The notes under the pieces: generated by a model | Databases searched by the model: none | Seen by the model: only the letters and a program-made list of their open reading frames with translations | Told to the model about the DNA's origin: nothing | Shown: in pieces, positions 24,684 to 34,442 of the stretch | Layout of the letters: every line of letters begins with the position of its first letter | Position numbering within the stretch: position 1 is the first letter of the stretch | Source: Polaribacter sp. Z022 | Lineage (GTDB): Bacteria; Bacteroidota; Bacteroidia; Flavobacteriales; Flavobacteriaceae | Reading direction: 5' to 3' | Assembly (NCBI RefSeq): GCF_023555495.1 | Contig: NZ_JALCZO010000003.1 | Span: 558,001 to 622,000 of the forward strand | DNA: 64,000 bases | Made by a program: the position numbers and the translations under genes

Positions 24684-25676
24684 ATGATAGAGGTTAAAAA
24701 AAAAATAGGGATTCCAATTTATAAGCAAATTATTAGCACTATAGAAAATGCTATTGAAAAAGGTGAGCTTAAAAAAGGTGATAAACTTCCGTCTATAAAT
24801 ACTATAAAAGATAAAAACCAACTTTCTAGAGATACAGTTTTAACTGCCTTTAACGAATTAAAAAATAGAGGAATTATTCAATCTATAGTTGGTAAAGGAT
24901 ATTATGTTTCTAGTGAAAACATTAATGTACATCAAAAAGTATTTTTACTATTTGATGAATTAAATTCATTTAAAGAAGATTTGTACAACTCTTTTTTAGA
25001 AAATTTAAATCATAATATTGAAGTAGATATCTACTTTCATCATTTTAATGAAACTATTTTTCAAAAATTAATTAGAGACAATGCAGGCGATTATAATAGT
25101 TATGTAATTATGCCAGCTAATTTTCAAAATACAATTCATACAATTCAGCTTTTACCTAAAGACAAAGTTTATATTTTAGATCAAATTCATAAAGACTTAA
25201 AAGATTTTCCTTCTGTTTACCAAAACTTTGAAAAAGCCATTTATAATAATTTAAATAATGCTTCAGAATATATTTCTAAATACAAAAAACTAAAGCTAGT
25301 TTTTTCAGAACTAAAACAACCAAAAGGTATTTTAAAAGGGTTTACAAAATTTTGTGAAGAAAAATTAATTCCTTACGAAATTTTAAAAAAAATAGAGGAT
25401 AACTCATTAGAAAAAGATGAACTTTATATTCTTCTTGATGATAAGAGTTTATTGAAAATTATTAAAAAAATGAAAATGCAAAATTTTTCATTAGCTAATG
25501 ATATTGGTGTTATTTCTTATAATGACACTTTATTAAAAGAAATTGTAGAAGGTGGTATAACAACCATAACAACAGACTTTAATGAAATGGGTAAAAATTT
25601 AGCAAAAATGATTTTAAATAAAGAAAATAAGAAAATAGAAAACCCAAACAAATTAATAATTAGAAACTCAATTTAA
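24684..25676 (+). CDS. GntR-type transcriptional regulator with LacI-like sugar-binding domain
   Basis: 330 residues. Residues 5-75 are a winged-helix GntR domain (PIYKQIISTIENAIEKGELK, KLPSINTIKD, SRDTVLTAFNELKNRGII). The remainder resembles the periplasmic-binding/LacI-type effector domain (VFLLFDELNSFKEDLY; late NDIGVISYNDTLLKEIVEGGITTITTDF). This is the architecture of AraR-like sugar regulators. It is the first gene of the galM-galK-galT operon and divergent from the vSGLT-like symporter, so it likely senses galactose or a derivative and controls both directions. Galactose as effector is inferred from context. Confidence 0.85.
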   Translation: MIEVKKKIGIPIYKQIISTIENAIEKGELKKGDKLPSINTIKDKNQLSRDTVLTAFNELKNRGIIQSIVGKGYYVSSENINVHQKVFLLFDELNSFKEDLYNSFLENLNHNIEVDIYFHHFNETIFQKLIRDNAGDYNSYVIMPANFQNTIHTIQLLPKDKVYILDQIHKDLKDFPSVYQNFEKAIYNNLNNASEYISKYKKLKLVFSELKQPKGILKGFTKFCEEKLIPYEILKKIEDNSLEKDELYILLDDKSLLKIIKKMKMQNFSLANDIGVISYNDTLLKEIVEGGITTITTDFNEMGKNLAKMILNKENKKIENPNKLIIRNSI

Positions 25677-25683
25677 CTATATC

Positions 25684-26574
25684 GTGTATACTATAAAACA
25701 TAATCAACAAACAAATATTTTAGAAATTAAAAATTCTGAAAGTAACGTTTATGGAAAAATATATTTAGACCAAGGAGCAAGTTTGCAAGAATTAACTTTA
25801 GACGGCAAATCTATAATTCAAAACTTAAACCCTCTTAGTTATGAAACCACATATGCATCCTCTATTTTATTTCCTTTTGCTAATAGAGTTAAAGATGGAA
25901 TTTATTCTTTTAATAATGAAAGTTTTCAATTAGAAACAAATCAAAAAGAAGAAAATAACGCACTACATGGGTTTGTTTATAATAAAACTTTTAAAGTTAT
26001 AAAGACAGAAGAATTAAAAAATTCTGCAAGCATTACTTTAGAATACGAAGAAACAAATAAAACTAAAGGTTTTCCATATACCTATTTTATTCAAGTAGTG
26101 TATACTTTTAAAAATGACATGTTAAGTTTATCTATTAATATAAAAAATACTGATAACAAAACATTTCCATTTACTCTAGGATGGCATCCATATTTTATTA
26201 GTGATAATTTATATAAAAGCTCTATAAATTTAGATTGCAAGCAAAAACTAATAATTGGAGATAGAAATATTACAACAGGTACTGAAGAAGTAAACTCTGT
26301 AATTACTTTAGATATAGAAGACGAACAATTAGATGATTGTTGGGTATTAAACACAGATAAAGTTCAATTTATAACGCCAACTTATAAACTAAATTTCGAA
26401 TCTTCTGTAGAAGAAAATTTCTTACAAGCTTATACTCCACCAAGAAAAAACACAATAGCCATAGAACCAACAACTGGTGTTTCTGATAGCTTTAACAACA
26501 ATATAGGATTACAATCTTTAAAACCAAATGAAGATTATTCCATTACATGGAAAATAAATATTATTAACAATTAA
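25684..26574 (+). CDS. galM: Aldose 1-epimerase (galactose mutarotase)
   Basis: 296 residues, starting with GTG at 25684, 7 bases after the regulator stop. Family motifs are ASSILFPFANRVKDG (substrate Arg), NALHGFVYNKTF with the catalytic His, GWHPYF, and AIEPTTGVSDSFNN, where the Glu of AIEPTT is the probable catalytic base. It interconverts alpha and beta anomers so that galactokinase receives alpha-D-galactose. No signal peptide, so cytosolic. Second gene of the gal operon, 10 bases before galK. Confidence 0.88.
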   Translation: MYTIKHNQQTNILEIKNSESNVYGKIYLDQGASLQELTLDGKSIIQNLNPLSYETTYASSILFPFANRVKDGIYSFNNESFQLETNQKEENNALHGFVYNKTFKVIKTEELKNSASITLEYEETNKTKGFPYTYFIQVVYTFKNDMLSLSINIKNTDNKTFPFTLGWHPYFISDNLYKSSINLDCKQKLIIGDRNITTGTEEVNSVITLDIEDEQLDDCWVLNTDKVQFITPTYKLNFESSVEENFLQAYTPPRKNTIAIEPTTGVSDSFNNNIGLQSLKPNEDYSITWKINIINN

Positions 26575-26584
26575 CTATACTAAA

Positions 26585-27733
26585 ATGAGTGCAACACTAA
26601 TTAAGGATGTAAAAGAGACATTCATCAAAGAGTTTAATACAGAACCTTTATTGATTTTTTCTCCTGGAAGAATCAATATTATTGGAGAACATACTGATTA
26701 TAATGATGGTTTTGTTTTTCCTGCTGCTGTAAATAAGGGAATTGCTGCTGCTGTTCAAAAAAGTGATTCTGGTTCTTGTACAGCTATCGCTTTAGATTTA
26801 GATAGCACAATTAAATTTGAGCTTGACAAACTAAAACCATCTAAAGAAGGTAGTTGGGAAAACTATGTTTTTGGTGTTGTTGCAGAAATACAGAATAGAA
26901 ATAAAATTATTGGAGATTTCAACATCATTTTTAAAGGTAATATACCAGGAGGAGCAGGTATGTCTTCTTCTGCAGCTCTAGAAAATAGTGTTGTTTTTGG
27001 ATTAAATGAATTATTTGATTTAGGCTTAACTAAACACGAAATGATCCTTATTTCTCAAAAAGCAGAACATAACTATGTTGGTGTTAATTGCGGAATTATG
27101 GATCAATATGCAAGTATGTTTGGTATAAAAGACAATGCATTGCATTTAGATTGTAGAACAGTAGAATCTAAACCATATAAAATAGATTTTAAAGATCATC
27201 AATTAATGTTGATAAACACTAATGTTAAACATAGTTTATCAGATAGTGCTTATAATGATAGACGTTCTGCTTGTGAAAGTATTTCAGAATTATTAGGCAT
27301 TAAAGCATTAAGAGATGCAACAGAAGCAGATTTAGAAACTGTAATAGACAAAGTTACACCATCTAACTATCAGAAAGCTTTATACATCATACAAGAAAAC
27401 GCAAGAACAATAAAAGCGGCTAAAGCAATAGAAAATAACGATTTAGAGTTATTAGGATCTTTAATCTATCAATCTCATGCAGGTTTATCTGACCAATACA
27501 AGGTAAGTTGTGATGAGCTAGATTTTTTAGTTACTCAAGCTAAAAAAAATAAACACATATTAGGAGCAAGAATGATGGGTGGTGGTTTTGGTGGTTGTAC
27601 CATTAACTTAATAGCAAATACAGAAGCAAAATCTTTTGCAGAAACAGCTTCTAAAGCATACAAAAATAAATTTGGTAATGAATGTTCAGTATATTTTATT
27701 GAACTTTCTGAAGGAACACATATTGTAAAATAA
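26585..27733 (+). CDS. galK: Galactokinase
   Basis: 382 residues, normal for GalK. SPGRINIIGEHTDYNDGFVFP is the galactokinase signature (about residues 27-47), GGAGMSSSAALE the ATP-binding GHMP motif, CGIMDQYAS carries the catalytic Asp, and GARMMGGGFGGCTINL is the C-terminal motif. It phosphorylates alpha-D-galactose at C1. It lies in a four-gene unit with regulator, galM and galT. Confidence 0.96.
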   Translation: MSATLIKDVKETFIKEFNTEPLLIFSPGRINIIGEHTDYNDGFVFPAAVNKGIAAAVQKSDSGSCTAIALDLDSTIKFELDKLKPSKEGSWENYVFGVVAEIQNRNKIIGDFNIIFKGNIPGGAGMSSSAALENSVVFGLNELFDLGLTKHEMILISQKAEHNYVGVNCGIMDQYASMFGIKDNALHLDCRTVESKPYKIDFKDHQLMLINTNVKHSLSDSAYNDRRSACESISELLGIKALRDATEADLETVIDKVTPSNYQKALYIIQENARTIKAAKAIENNDLELLGSLIYQSHAGLSDQYKVSCDELDFLVTQAKKNKHILGARMMGGGFGGCTINLIANTEAKSFAETASKAYKNKFGNECSVYFIELSEGTHIVK

Positions 27734-27751
27734 AATATTAAGAAATTTAAA

Positions 27752-28774
27752 ATGAGTAATACAAACTTACAAGATTATTCGCACAAGCGATTTAATATTC
27801 TTACAGGAGAATGGGTTTTAGTATCTCCACATAGAGCTAAAAGACCATGGCAAGGACAAAATGAAGAAATAAATAACGAAAAAAGACCAACTCATGATGA
27901 GTCTTGTTATTTATGTGCTAGAAATACTAGAATTAGCGGAGATGTAAACCCAGATTATAAAGATGTTTTTGTTTTTACAAACGACTTTGCTGCACTTCAA
28001 AACGATTCACCAACTTTTAATGTTAACGAAGGGCTATTAAAAGCACAAAGTGAAACTGGAATTTGTAAAGTAATCTGTTTTAGTCCAGATCATTCAAAAA
28101 GTTTAGCAGATATGTCTGCTTCAGAAATTCAAAAAGTTGTTTTTGCATGGCAAAAAGAATACACAGAATTAGCTGCAAATCCAGATATTAATTATGTTCA
28201 GATTTTTGAAAACAAAGGTTCAGTAATGGGATGTAGCAATCCTCATCCTCATGGACAAATTTGGAGTCAATCATCATTACCAAATGAAGTTGATAAAAAA
28301 AATACGCAACAATTAAATTATTACAACAAGAATAACAGTAGTTTATTAGGTGATTATTTAGCACAAGAATTAGAAAAACAAGAGCGAATTATTTTTGAAA
28401 ATGAAGGCTTTGTAGTTTTAGTTCCTTTTTGGGCAATTTGGCCTTTTGAAGCTATGATAGTACCTAAAAGACATATTTCTAATATTTTAGAAATGACTGA
28501 AAAAGAAACATTGCAATATGGTGAAGCAATTGCTGTATTAACAAAAGCATATGATAAGATTTTTAACACATCTTTTCCATATTCTTCAGGAATTCATCAA
28601 GCACCTACAGATGGTAATGAAAATAAACATTGGCATTGGCACATGAGTTTTTACCCTCCATTATTAAGAAGTGCTTCTGTAAAGAAATTTATGGTTGGTT
28701 ATGAAATGTTTGGAACTCCACAGAGAGATATAACTGCAGAACAAGCTGTAAAAATGATAAAAGATTGTTTGTAG
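27752..28774 (+). CDS. galT: UDP-glucose--hexose-1-phosphate uridylyltransferase
   Basis: 340 residues. CYLCARNTR provides zinc-binding cysteines, SNPHPHGQIW contains the HPH motif with the nucleotidylated His, and HWHWHMSFYPP is the C-terminal family motif. It exchanges galactose-1-phosphate for glucose-1-phosphate on UDP-glucose (Leloir pathway). It is 18 bases after galK and followed by a strong terminator. A UDP-galactose 4-epimerase gene (galE) is not present in the window and must lie elsewhere. Confidence 0.95.
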   Translation: MSNTNLQDYSHKRFNILTGEWVLVSPHRAKRPWQGQNEEINNEKRPTHDESCYLCARNTRISGDVNPDYKDVFVFTNDFAALQNDSPTFNVNEGLLKAQSETGICKVICFSPDHSKSLADMSASEIQKVVFAWQKEYTELAANPDINYVQIFENKGSVMGCSNPHPHGQIWSQSSLPNEVDKKNTQQLNYYNKNNSSLLGDYLAQELEKQERIIFENEGFVVLVPFWAIWPFEAMIVPKRHISNILEMTEKETLQYGEAIAVLTKAYDKIFNTSFPYSSGIHQAPTDGNENKHWHWHMSFYPPLLRSASVKKFMVGYEMFGTPQRDITAEQAVKMIKDCL

Positions 28775-28800
28775 AATTAAACAATTATTAAAAAATAAAA

Positions 28801-28830
28801 AGCTTCTCAAAAAATTGAGAAGCTTTTTTT
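28801..28830 (+). terminator. Rho-independent terminator of the gal operon
   Basis: AGCTTCTCAA (28801-28810) and TTGAGAAGCT (28815-28824) form a 10-bp stem with a 4-base loop and a T7 tail. It is also positioned to terminate tRNA-Leu transcription from the other strand, since an A-run precedes the stem. Confidence 0.9.
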
Positions 28831-28831
28831 G

Positions 28832-28913
28832 TACAGGCGGAGAGACTCGAACTCTCACACCTCGCGGCACTAGATCCTAAGTCTAGCGTGTCTACCAATT
28901 CCACCACGCCTGC
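28832..28913 (-). tRNA. tRNA-Leu (anticodon UAG)
   Basis: The minus strand folds into a class II tRNA of 82 nt. The acceptor arms GCAGGCG and CGCCTGT pair (with a terminal G-U), discriminator A at 28832. The anticodon stem CTAGA/TCTAG closes the loop CTTAGGA with anticodon UAG (plus-strand CTA at 28877-28879). A variable arm (TGCCGCGAGGTG region) and the T-arm GAGAG TTCGAGT CTCTC follow. CCA is not encoded. It reads CUN leucine codons. Confidence 0.96.
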
Positions 28914-28924
28914 AATTTGGACTG

Positions 28925-28953
28925 CAAATATAAACAAACATCGCAAATTACAA
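28925..28953 (-). promoter_or_regulatory. Promoter of tRNA-Leu
   Basis: Reading the minus strand, a -33 TTG (28951-28953) and a perfect -7 TATATTTG (28925-28932) are separated by 18 bases, a good fit to the Bacteroidetes vegetative promoter. The predicted start is a few bases before the tRNA 5' end at 28913. Confidence 0.6.
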
Positions 28954-29002
28954 AGTAGTTAATTATTATTTTTTATTTTTGATTGAAATTTAAAAATAAT
29001 TA

Positions 29003-30391
29003 ATGAAAACTATAAAATCTTACATAAACAACAATAAATCACGATTTATCAACGAACTTTTTGAACTTTTAAAAATTCCATCTATAAGTGCAGACTCTGC
29101 TTACAAAAAAGATGTATTATTAACTGCAGATTTTGTTTTAGATAGCTTAAAAAAAGCAGGTTGTGATAAAGTAGAACTATGTGAAACTCCTGGGTATCCA
29201 ATTATTTATGGTGAAAAAATCATAGACAAAAACTTACCAACTGTTTTAGTTTATGGCCATTATGATGTACAACCTGCAGACCCTATTGACTTATGGACTT
29301 CTCCTCCATTTGAACCTGTAATTAAAAAAACAGAGATTCACCCTGAAGGAGCAATTTTTGCAAGAGGTGCTTGTGATGACAAAGGACAAATGTACATGCA
29401 TGTTAAAGCCTTAGAATACATGACATCAACTGGTAATTTACCATGTAATGTAAAATTTATGATTGAAGGTGAAGAAGAAGTTGGTTCAGAAAGTTTAGCT
29501 TGGTTTGTACCAAGAAACAAAGAAAAATTAGCCAATGATGTTATACTAATTTCTGATACAGGAATGATTGCAAACGACATTCCATCAATAACAACAGGTT
29601 TACGTGGTTTAAGTTATGTAGAGGTAGAAGTTACAGGTCCTAATAGAGATTTACACTCTGGTTTATATGGTGGTGCTGTTGCAAATCCTATTAATATTTT
29701 AACCAAAATGATTGCTTCTTTACACGATGAAAACAATCATATTACAATACCTGGTTTTTACGATAAAGTAGAAGAATTATCAAAAAATGAAAGAGCGGAA
29801 ATGGCAAAAGCACCATTTTCTTTAGAAAATTATAAAAATGCTTTAAAAATTAATGATGTTCATGGAGAAAAAGGTTATTCTACAAACGAACGTAATTCTA
29901 TTAGACCAACTTTAGATGTAAACGGAATTTGGGGAGGTTATACTGGTGAAGGAGCAAAAACTGTAATTGCAAGTAAAGCTTTTGCAAAAATTTCTATGCG
30001 TTTAGTTCCTAATCAAGATTGGAAAGAAATAACAGAATTATTTAAAAATCACTTTGAAAGTATAGCTCCTAAATCTGTAAAAGTAGTTGTAAAACCACAT
30101 CATGGAGGACAAGGTTATGTAACACCAATTGATAATATTGGTTACAAAGCAGCAAGTAAAGCTTATGAAACAAGTTTTGGTAAAACTCCTATACCACAAA
30201 GAAGTGGTGGTAGTATTCCTATTGTTGCCTTATTTGAACAAGAATTAAAAAGCAAAACTATTTTAATGGGCTTTGGTTTAGATTCTGATGCAATTCACTC
30301 TCCTAACGAACATTTTGGAGTTTGGAATTACTTAAAAGGAATAGAAACAATTCCATATTTTTATAAATATTTTACTAAACTATCTAAATAA
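29003..30391 (+). CDS. M20-family dipeptidase
   Basis: 462 residues, cytosolic. VYGHYDVQPADP, GACDDKGQMYMH and MIEGEEEVGSES give the zinc ligands and catalytic Glu of M20 carnosinase/CNDP-like dipeptidases, and the dimerisation (lid) domain lies in the middle (GLRGLSYVEVEVTGPNRD). It hydrolyses dipeptides after import. A TATTTTTG -7-like box (28974-28981) precedes it by 21 bases. It is 12 bases upstream of an S9 peptidase gene, so the two are likely co-transcribed. Confidence 0.9.
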   Translation: MKTIKSYINNNKSRFINELFELLKIPSISADSAYKKDVLLTADFVLDSLKKAGCDKVELCETPGYPIIYGEKIIDKNLPTVLVYGHYDVQPADPIDLWTSPPFEPVIKKTEIHPEGAIFARGACDDKGQMYMHVKALEYMTSTGNLPCNVKFMIEGEEEVGSESLAWFVPRNKEKLANDVILISDTGMIANDIPSITTGLRGLSYVEVEVTGPNRDLHSGLYGGAVANPINILTKMIASLHDENNHITIPGFYDKVEELSKNERAEMAKAPFSLENYKNALKINDVHGEKGYSTNERNSIRPTLDVNGIWGGYTGEGAKTVIASKAFAKISMRLVPNQDWKEITELFKNHFESIAPKSVKVVVKPHHGGQGYVTPIDNIGYKAASKAYETSFGKTPIPQRSGGSIPIVALFEQELKSKTILMGFGLDSDAIHSPNEHFGVWNYLKGIETIPYFYKYFTKLSK

Positions 30392-30403
30392 ATCAAACTA
30401 TAT

Positions 30404-32731
30404 ATGAAAACTACCTTCTTTAAAATAGTCGCTCTTGCCTGCGTTTGTACATTCATTATTTCTTGTTCATCAAAAGAAGAACAAAAACAATTTACAGTTG
30501 CAGAATATGAAGCCGCAGCAAAACACATGGACAGAGATTTATATAAATTAGTTTATAACCAAGTTTCTGGAAGTAATTTTATAGGCAATAAAAAACTTGT
30601 GTATTCTACTACCAATAAAGAAGGAAAAAAATATTATTTAGTAGACGTTGAAGCTAAAACTAAAAATTTGGCTTTCAATCATGAAAAATTAGCAGAAAGT
30701 TTATCTCAAGAATTAGACACAGAACTAGAAGCAAATTCTTTACCCCTTTATAATGTTGTTTTTGCTGATGATTTAAAAAGTTTTGAGTTTAGAACTTATC
30801 GTCAAAATTTTACATTTCAAATAGAAACAAACACCTTATCTAAAAAAGCGTCAAAATTTAAAAAAGCTTCTAGAAATGAAACTGTTTCTCCTAATGGTAA
30901 ATTGGCTGCTTATATTGACAATTTTAACCTATGGGTTCGTAATTTAGAAACCAACAAAAAAACTCAACTTACTTTTGATGGAATTCAGGATTATGGATAT
31001 GCAACTAATAATGCAGGTTGGATTAAAAGTGATGGTGCTGTTGTTAAATGGTCTCCTAATTCTGATAAAATTGCTACTTTTCAACAAGATGCAAGAGGTG
31101 TTGGTATGATGTATTTAACTTCTACCAATGTTGGTCATCCAAAATTAGAAGCTTGGAAACACCCTTTACCTGGAGATGATAAAATCTTTACAATAGAACG
31201 TGTAATAATACATTTAGGAAACAAGCCAAAAACGGTTCGTTTAAAAATGGACGCAGATTTTCAAAGAGGTTCTACAACAGATCATATTGCAAGTTGGGGT
31301 AATGAATTATTAGATGCTCAATGGAATAAAGAAGGAACTAAATTTGCATTTGTTTCTGGATCTAGAGATCATAAAGTGGCTCATTTACAAATTGCAGATG
31401 CATTTTCTGGAAAAGTAACATCTATTCATAAAGAAGAAGTTGCAACATACTATGAATCTGGTGTTAATGCAGAGAACTGGAAAGTTTTATTTGATTCAAA
31501 TGAATTTATTTGGTATTCAGAAAAAACAAATTGGGGCCATATTTATTTATATGATTTAAAAACTAAAAAGTTAAAAAATCAGATTACATCTGGAGATTGG
31601 ATTGTAAAACAAGTAAAAAATATTGATGAAAAAAATAGACAAATCTATTTTACTGCAGGAGGAAAAGAAGAAGGAAATCCATATCACAACTATTACTACA
31701 AAATAAATTTTGATGGATCAAACCTTATCAACTTAACACCAAGTAAAGGAACTCATAAAGTTACTTTTTCTAAAGATTACTCAGCTTTAGTTGATATTTA
31801 TTCTACTACTTCTAATGCTCCAATTTCTGTTTTAAGAAATGGAAAGGGAGAAAAAATTATGGATTTAGAAACTGCAGATATATCTGAATTAAAAGCTAAA
31901 AACTGGCAAAAACCTGTTGAATTTACTGTAAAAGCTAGAGATGAAAAAACAGACATTTATGGTTTACTATTTTTACCTAGTCATTATGATGAAAGTAAAA
32001 AATATCCTGTTTTAAACTATATTTATCCTGGTCCACAATCTGGTTCTGTTGGTAATTATAGCTTTAGACCTGTTTGGAGAGATTTTCAAGCAGCTGCTGA
32101 ATTAGGTTTTGTTGTTGTTGCTGTAGATGCCATGGGTACTCCAATGCGATCTAAATCTTTTCATGATGCTTATTATGGAAATATGGGCGATAATGGTTTG
32201 CCAGACAATATTACTGCTATCAAACAATTAGCAAACAGATATAAAGGAATGGATATTGAAAGAGTTGGTATTTGGGGACATTCTGGTGGTGGTTTTGCTT
32301 CTACTAGAGCCGTTTTTGCTTATCCAGATTTTTATGATGTAGCTGTTTCTGGTGCAGGAAATCATGACAATAGAAATTACGAAGCTGATTGGGGAGAAAA
32401 ATGGCAAGGTCTTTTGGTTGATGGAAATATGGAAGGAAAAGCAGATGGTACAACCAATTATGACAATCAAGCAAATCAATTAATTGCAAAAAATTTAAAA
32501 GGAAAACTTTTAATTACTCATGGTTCTATGGATAATAATGTACCTCCATCAAATACAATGTTAGTTGTTGAAGCTTTGATTAAAGCTAATAAAGATTTCG
32601 ACATGATTTTGTTTCCAAACAAAAGACATGGTTATGGAGATATGACAAAATACATGACTCGTAAAAGATGGGATTATTTTGTAACACATTTATTAAACGC
32701 TAAACCTGCAAAAGGTTTTCAATTAAAATAA
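30404..32731 (+). CDS. S9-family (DPP IV-like) serine peptidase, lipoprotein
   Basis: 775 residues with a lipoprotein signal (FIISC, Cys near 21). The N-terminal two thirds form a DPP IV-type beta-propeller and the C-terminal hydrolase domain has Ser627 (GHSGGG), Asp710 (GSMDNNV) and His742 (NKRHGYG). The double-Glu EEE motif of classical DPP IV is not evident, unlike the paralogue at 9036-11255, so its specificity may differ. It follows the M20 dipeptidase gene by 12 bases and is followed by a terminator; together they look like a peptide-scavenging unit. Confidence 0.9.
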   Translation: MKTTFFKIVALACVCTFIISCSSKEEQKQFTVAEYEAAAKHMDRDLYKLVYNQVSGSNFIGNKKLVYSTTNKEGKKYYLVDVEAKTKNLAFNHEKLAESLSQELDTELEANSLPLYNVVFADDLKSFEFRTYRQNFTFQIETNTLSKKASKFKKASRNETVSPNGKLAAYIDNFNLWVRNLETNKKTQLTFDGIQDYGYATNNAGWIKSDGAVVKWSPNSDKIATFQQDARGVGMMYLTSTNVGHPKLEAWKHPLPGDDKIFTIERVIIHLGNKPKTVRLKMDADFQRGSTTDHIASWGNELLDAQWNKEGTKFAFVSGSRDHKVAHLQIADAFSGKVTSIHKEEVATYYESGVNAENWKVLFDSNEFIWYSEKTNWGHIYLYDLKTKKLKNQITSGDWIVKQVKNIDEKNRQIYFTAGGKEEGNPYHNYYYKINFDGSNLINLTPSKGTHKVTFSKDYSALVDIYSTTSNAPISVLRNGKGEKIMDLETADISELKAKNWQKPVEFTVKARDEKTDIYGLLFLPSHYDESKKYPVLNYIYPGPQSGSVGNYSFRPVWRDFQAAAELGFVVVAVDAMGTPMRSKSFHDAYYGNMGDNGLPDNITAIKQLANRYKGMDIERVGIWGHSGGGFASTRAVFAYPDFYDVAVSGAGNHDNRNYEADWGEKWQGLLVDGNMEGKADGTTNYDNQANQLIAKNLKGKLLITHGSMDNNVPPSNTMLVVEALIKANKDFDMILFPNKRHGYGDMTKYMTRKRWDYFVTHLLNAKPAKGFQLK

Positions 32732-32737
32732 AGTATC

Positions 32738-32777
32738 AATTCAGCTTTTTCTTTCCTTTTGAAAAAGCTGAATTTTT
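32738..32777 (+). terminator. Rho-independent terminator after S9 peptidase
   Basis: AATTCAGCTTTTTC (32738-32751) and GAAAAAGCTGAATT (32761-32774) form a 14-bp stem with a 9-base loop and a short T-run. It overlaps the upstream TTG extension of the M1 peptidase frame and so argues for the downstream ATG as that gene's start. Confidence 0.85.
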
Positions 32778-32794
32778 CTACTAAATTATATTTT

Positions 32795-34441
32795 ATGAAA
32801 TATCGTTTTATCTTTATTATCTCTCTTACTTTATGTGCTCTAAGTTCTTTTTCTCAAGGATTAATGAGTGAGAAAAACAATTTTACCAAACAAGATACTT
32901 TAAGAGGTTCTATTACCCCAGAAAGAATTTGGTGGGATTTAACCTATTATCATTTAGATATAGAAGTAAATCCTGATAAAAAGTTTATTTCTGGTAAAAA
33001 CACTATAAAATACAAAGTTTTAAAACCATATAAATCGCTTCAAATTGATTTACAATCTCCATTAAAAATTACAAAAGTTACACAAGATGGAAAAGATTTA
33101 AAAGTAATTCATGATGGAAATGCACACTTTGTTCAACTGATAAAAAACCAAAAAATTGGCAATACAGAAACTGTTATTGTGCATTATCAAGGTTATCCAA
33201 AAGAAGCTAAAAATGCTCCTTGGGATGGAGGTTTTTCATGGAAAAAAGATAAAAACGGAAATCATTTTGTAGCAACTTCTTGCCAAGGTTTAGGAGCAAG
33301 TGTTTGGTGGCCTTGTAAAGATCATATGTATGATGAAGTAGAAAATATGAGAATTAGTGTTACAGTGCCATCGCATTTAACAGATGTTTCTAAAGGAAAA
33401 TTAGAAAGTATTGTAGATCATGGAAAAACTAAAACTTACAATTGGTTTGTAAACAATCCTATCAATAATTATGGAGTAAATGTAAATATTGGTAATTATG
33501 CTCATTTTTCTGAAATTTATAAAGGTGAAAAAGGAGATTTAGATATGGATTATTATGTTCTTAAAGGTAATGTAGAAAAAGCTAAAGAACATTTTAAAGA
33601 TGCTCCTAAAATGATGAAAGCTTTTGAGCATTGGTTTGGACCATATCCTTTTTACGAAGATGGTTTTAAATTGGTAGAAGTTCCTTATTTAGGGATGGAA
33701 CACCAAAGTTCTGTTACTTATGGAAATCAATATAAAAAAGGGTATTTAGGAACAGATTTATCTAAAACTGGTTGGGGTTTAAAATTCGATTTTATCATTA
33801 TCCATGAAGCTGGACATGAGTGGTTTGCTAATAATATTACCAATAAAGATATTGCTGACATGTGGATTCATGAAAGCTTTACAAATTATTCTGAAAGCTT
33901 ATTTTTAGATTATTATTATGGTAAAAAAGCTGCTTCAGAATATGTAATTGGTTTACGTAAATCAATTAGAAACAAAACAACAATTATTGGAAAATATGAC
34001 GTAAATAATGAAGGTTCTGGAGATATGTATAACAAAGGTGGAAACTTTTTACATACACTAAGACAATTAATAGATAATGATGAAAAATGGCGATTAATTC
34101 TTAGAAAAATGAACAAAGAGTTTTATCATCAAACAGTTACTACAGTACAAATTGAAGATTTTTTATGCAAAGAAACAAATATTGATTTAAGTGCTTTTTT
34201 TAATCAATATTTAAGAGATATTAGAATTCCTACTTTAGAGTATACAATTAAAAAAGATGTATTAAAATATAGATGGACCAAGGTAGTTTCTAATTTTAAA
34301 ATGCCTTTAAAAGTTACAATTAACAATAAGATTCAATGGATTTATCCAACAGAAAACTGGCAAAAAATAGTACTAAAAAACAATAATTCAATATTTAGTA
34401 TTGACCCTAACTTTTATATATATCAGAAAAAAATAAAATAA
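32795..34441 (+). CDS. M1-family zinc metallopeptidase, secreted
   Basis: 548 residues from the ATG at 32795. A frame extension back to 32759 runs through the terminator stem, whereas the chosen start opens directly with a signal peptide (MKYRFIFIISLTLCALSSFSQ). The N-terminal beta-sandwich is followed by the thermolysin-like core with HEAGHEWFANN (His337, Glu338, His341) and the third zinc ligand Glu360 in HESFTNY. LGMEHQSSVTYG is the counterpart of the GxMEN exopeptidase motif (GMEH here). It is a predicted periplasmic or surface aminopeptidase. Convergent with the PPIase gene, one base between stops. Confidence 0.9.
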   Translation: MKYRFIFIISLTLCALSSFSQGLMSEKNNFTKQDTLRGSITPERIWWDLTYYHLDIEVNPDKKFISGKNTIKYKVLKPYKSLQIDLQSPLKITKVTQDGKDLKVIHDGNAHFVQLIKNQKIGNTETVIVHYQGYPKEAKNAPWDGGFSWKKDKNGNHFVATSCQGLGASVWWPCKDHMYDEVENMRISVTVPSHLTDVSKGKLESIVDHGKTKTYNWFVNNPINNYGVNVNIGNYAHFSEIYKGEKGDLDMDYYVLKGNVEKAKEHFKDAPKMMKAFEHWFGPYPFYEDGFKLVEVPYLGMEHQSSVTYGNQYKKGYLGTDLSKTGWGLKFDFIIIHEAGHEWFANNITNKDIADMWIHESFTNYSESLFLDYYYGKKAASEYVIGLRKSIRNKTTIIGKYDVNNEGSGDMYNKGGNFLHTLRQLIDNDEKWRLILRKMNKEFYHQTVTTVQIEDFLCKETNIDLSAFFNQYLRDIRIPTLEYTIKKDVLKYRWTKVVSNFKMPLKVTINNKIQWIYPTENWQKIVLKNNNSIFSIDPNFYIYQKKIK

Positions 34442-34442
34442 T

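Noticed and set aside
32759..32794. Upstream TTG start for the M1 peptidase
   Set aside because: The extra codons come from the terminator stem-loop (32738-32777), and the ATG at 32795 begins directly with a proper signal peptide.
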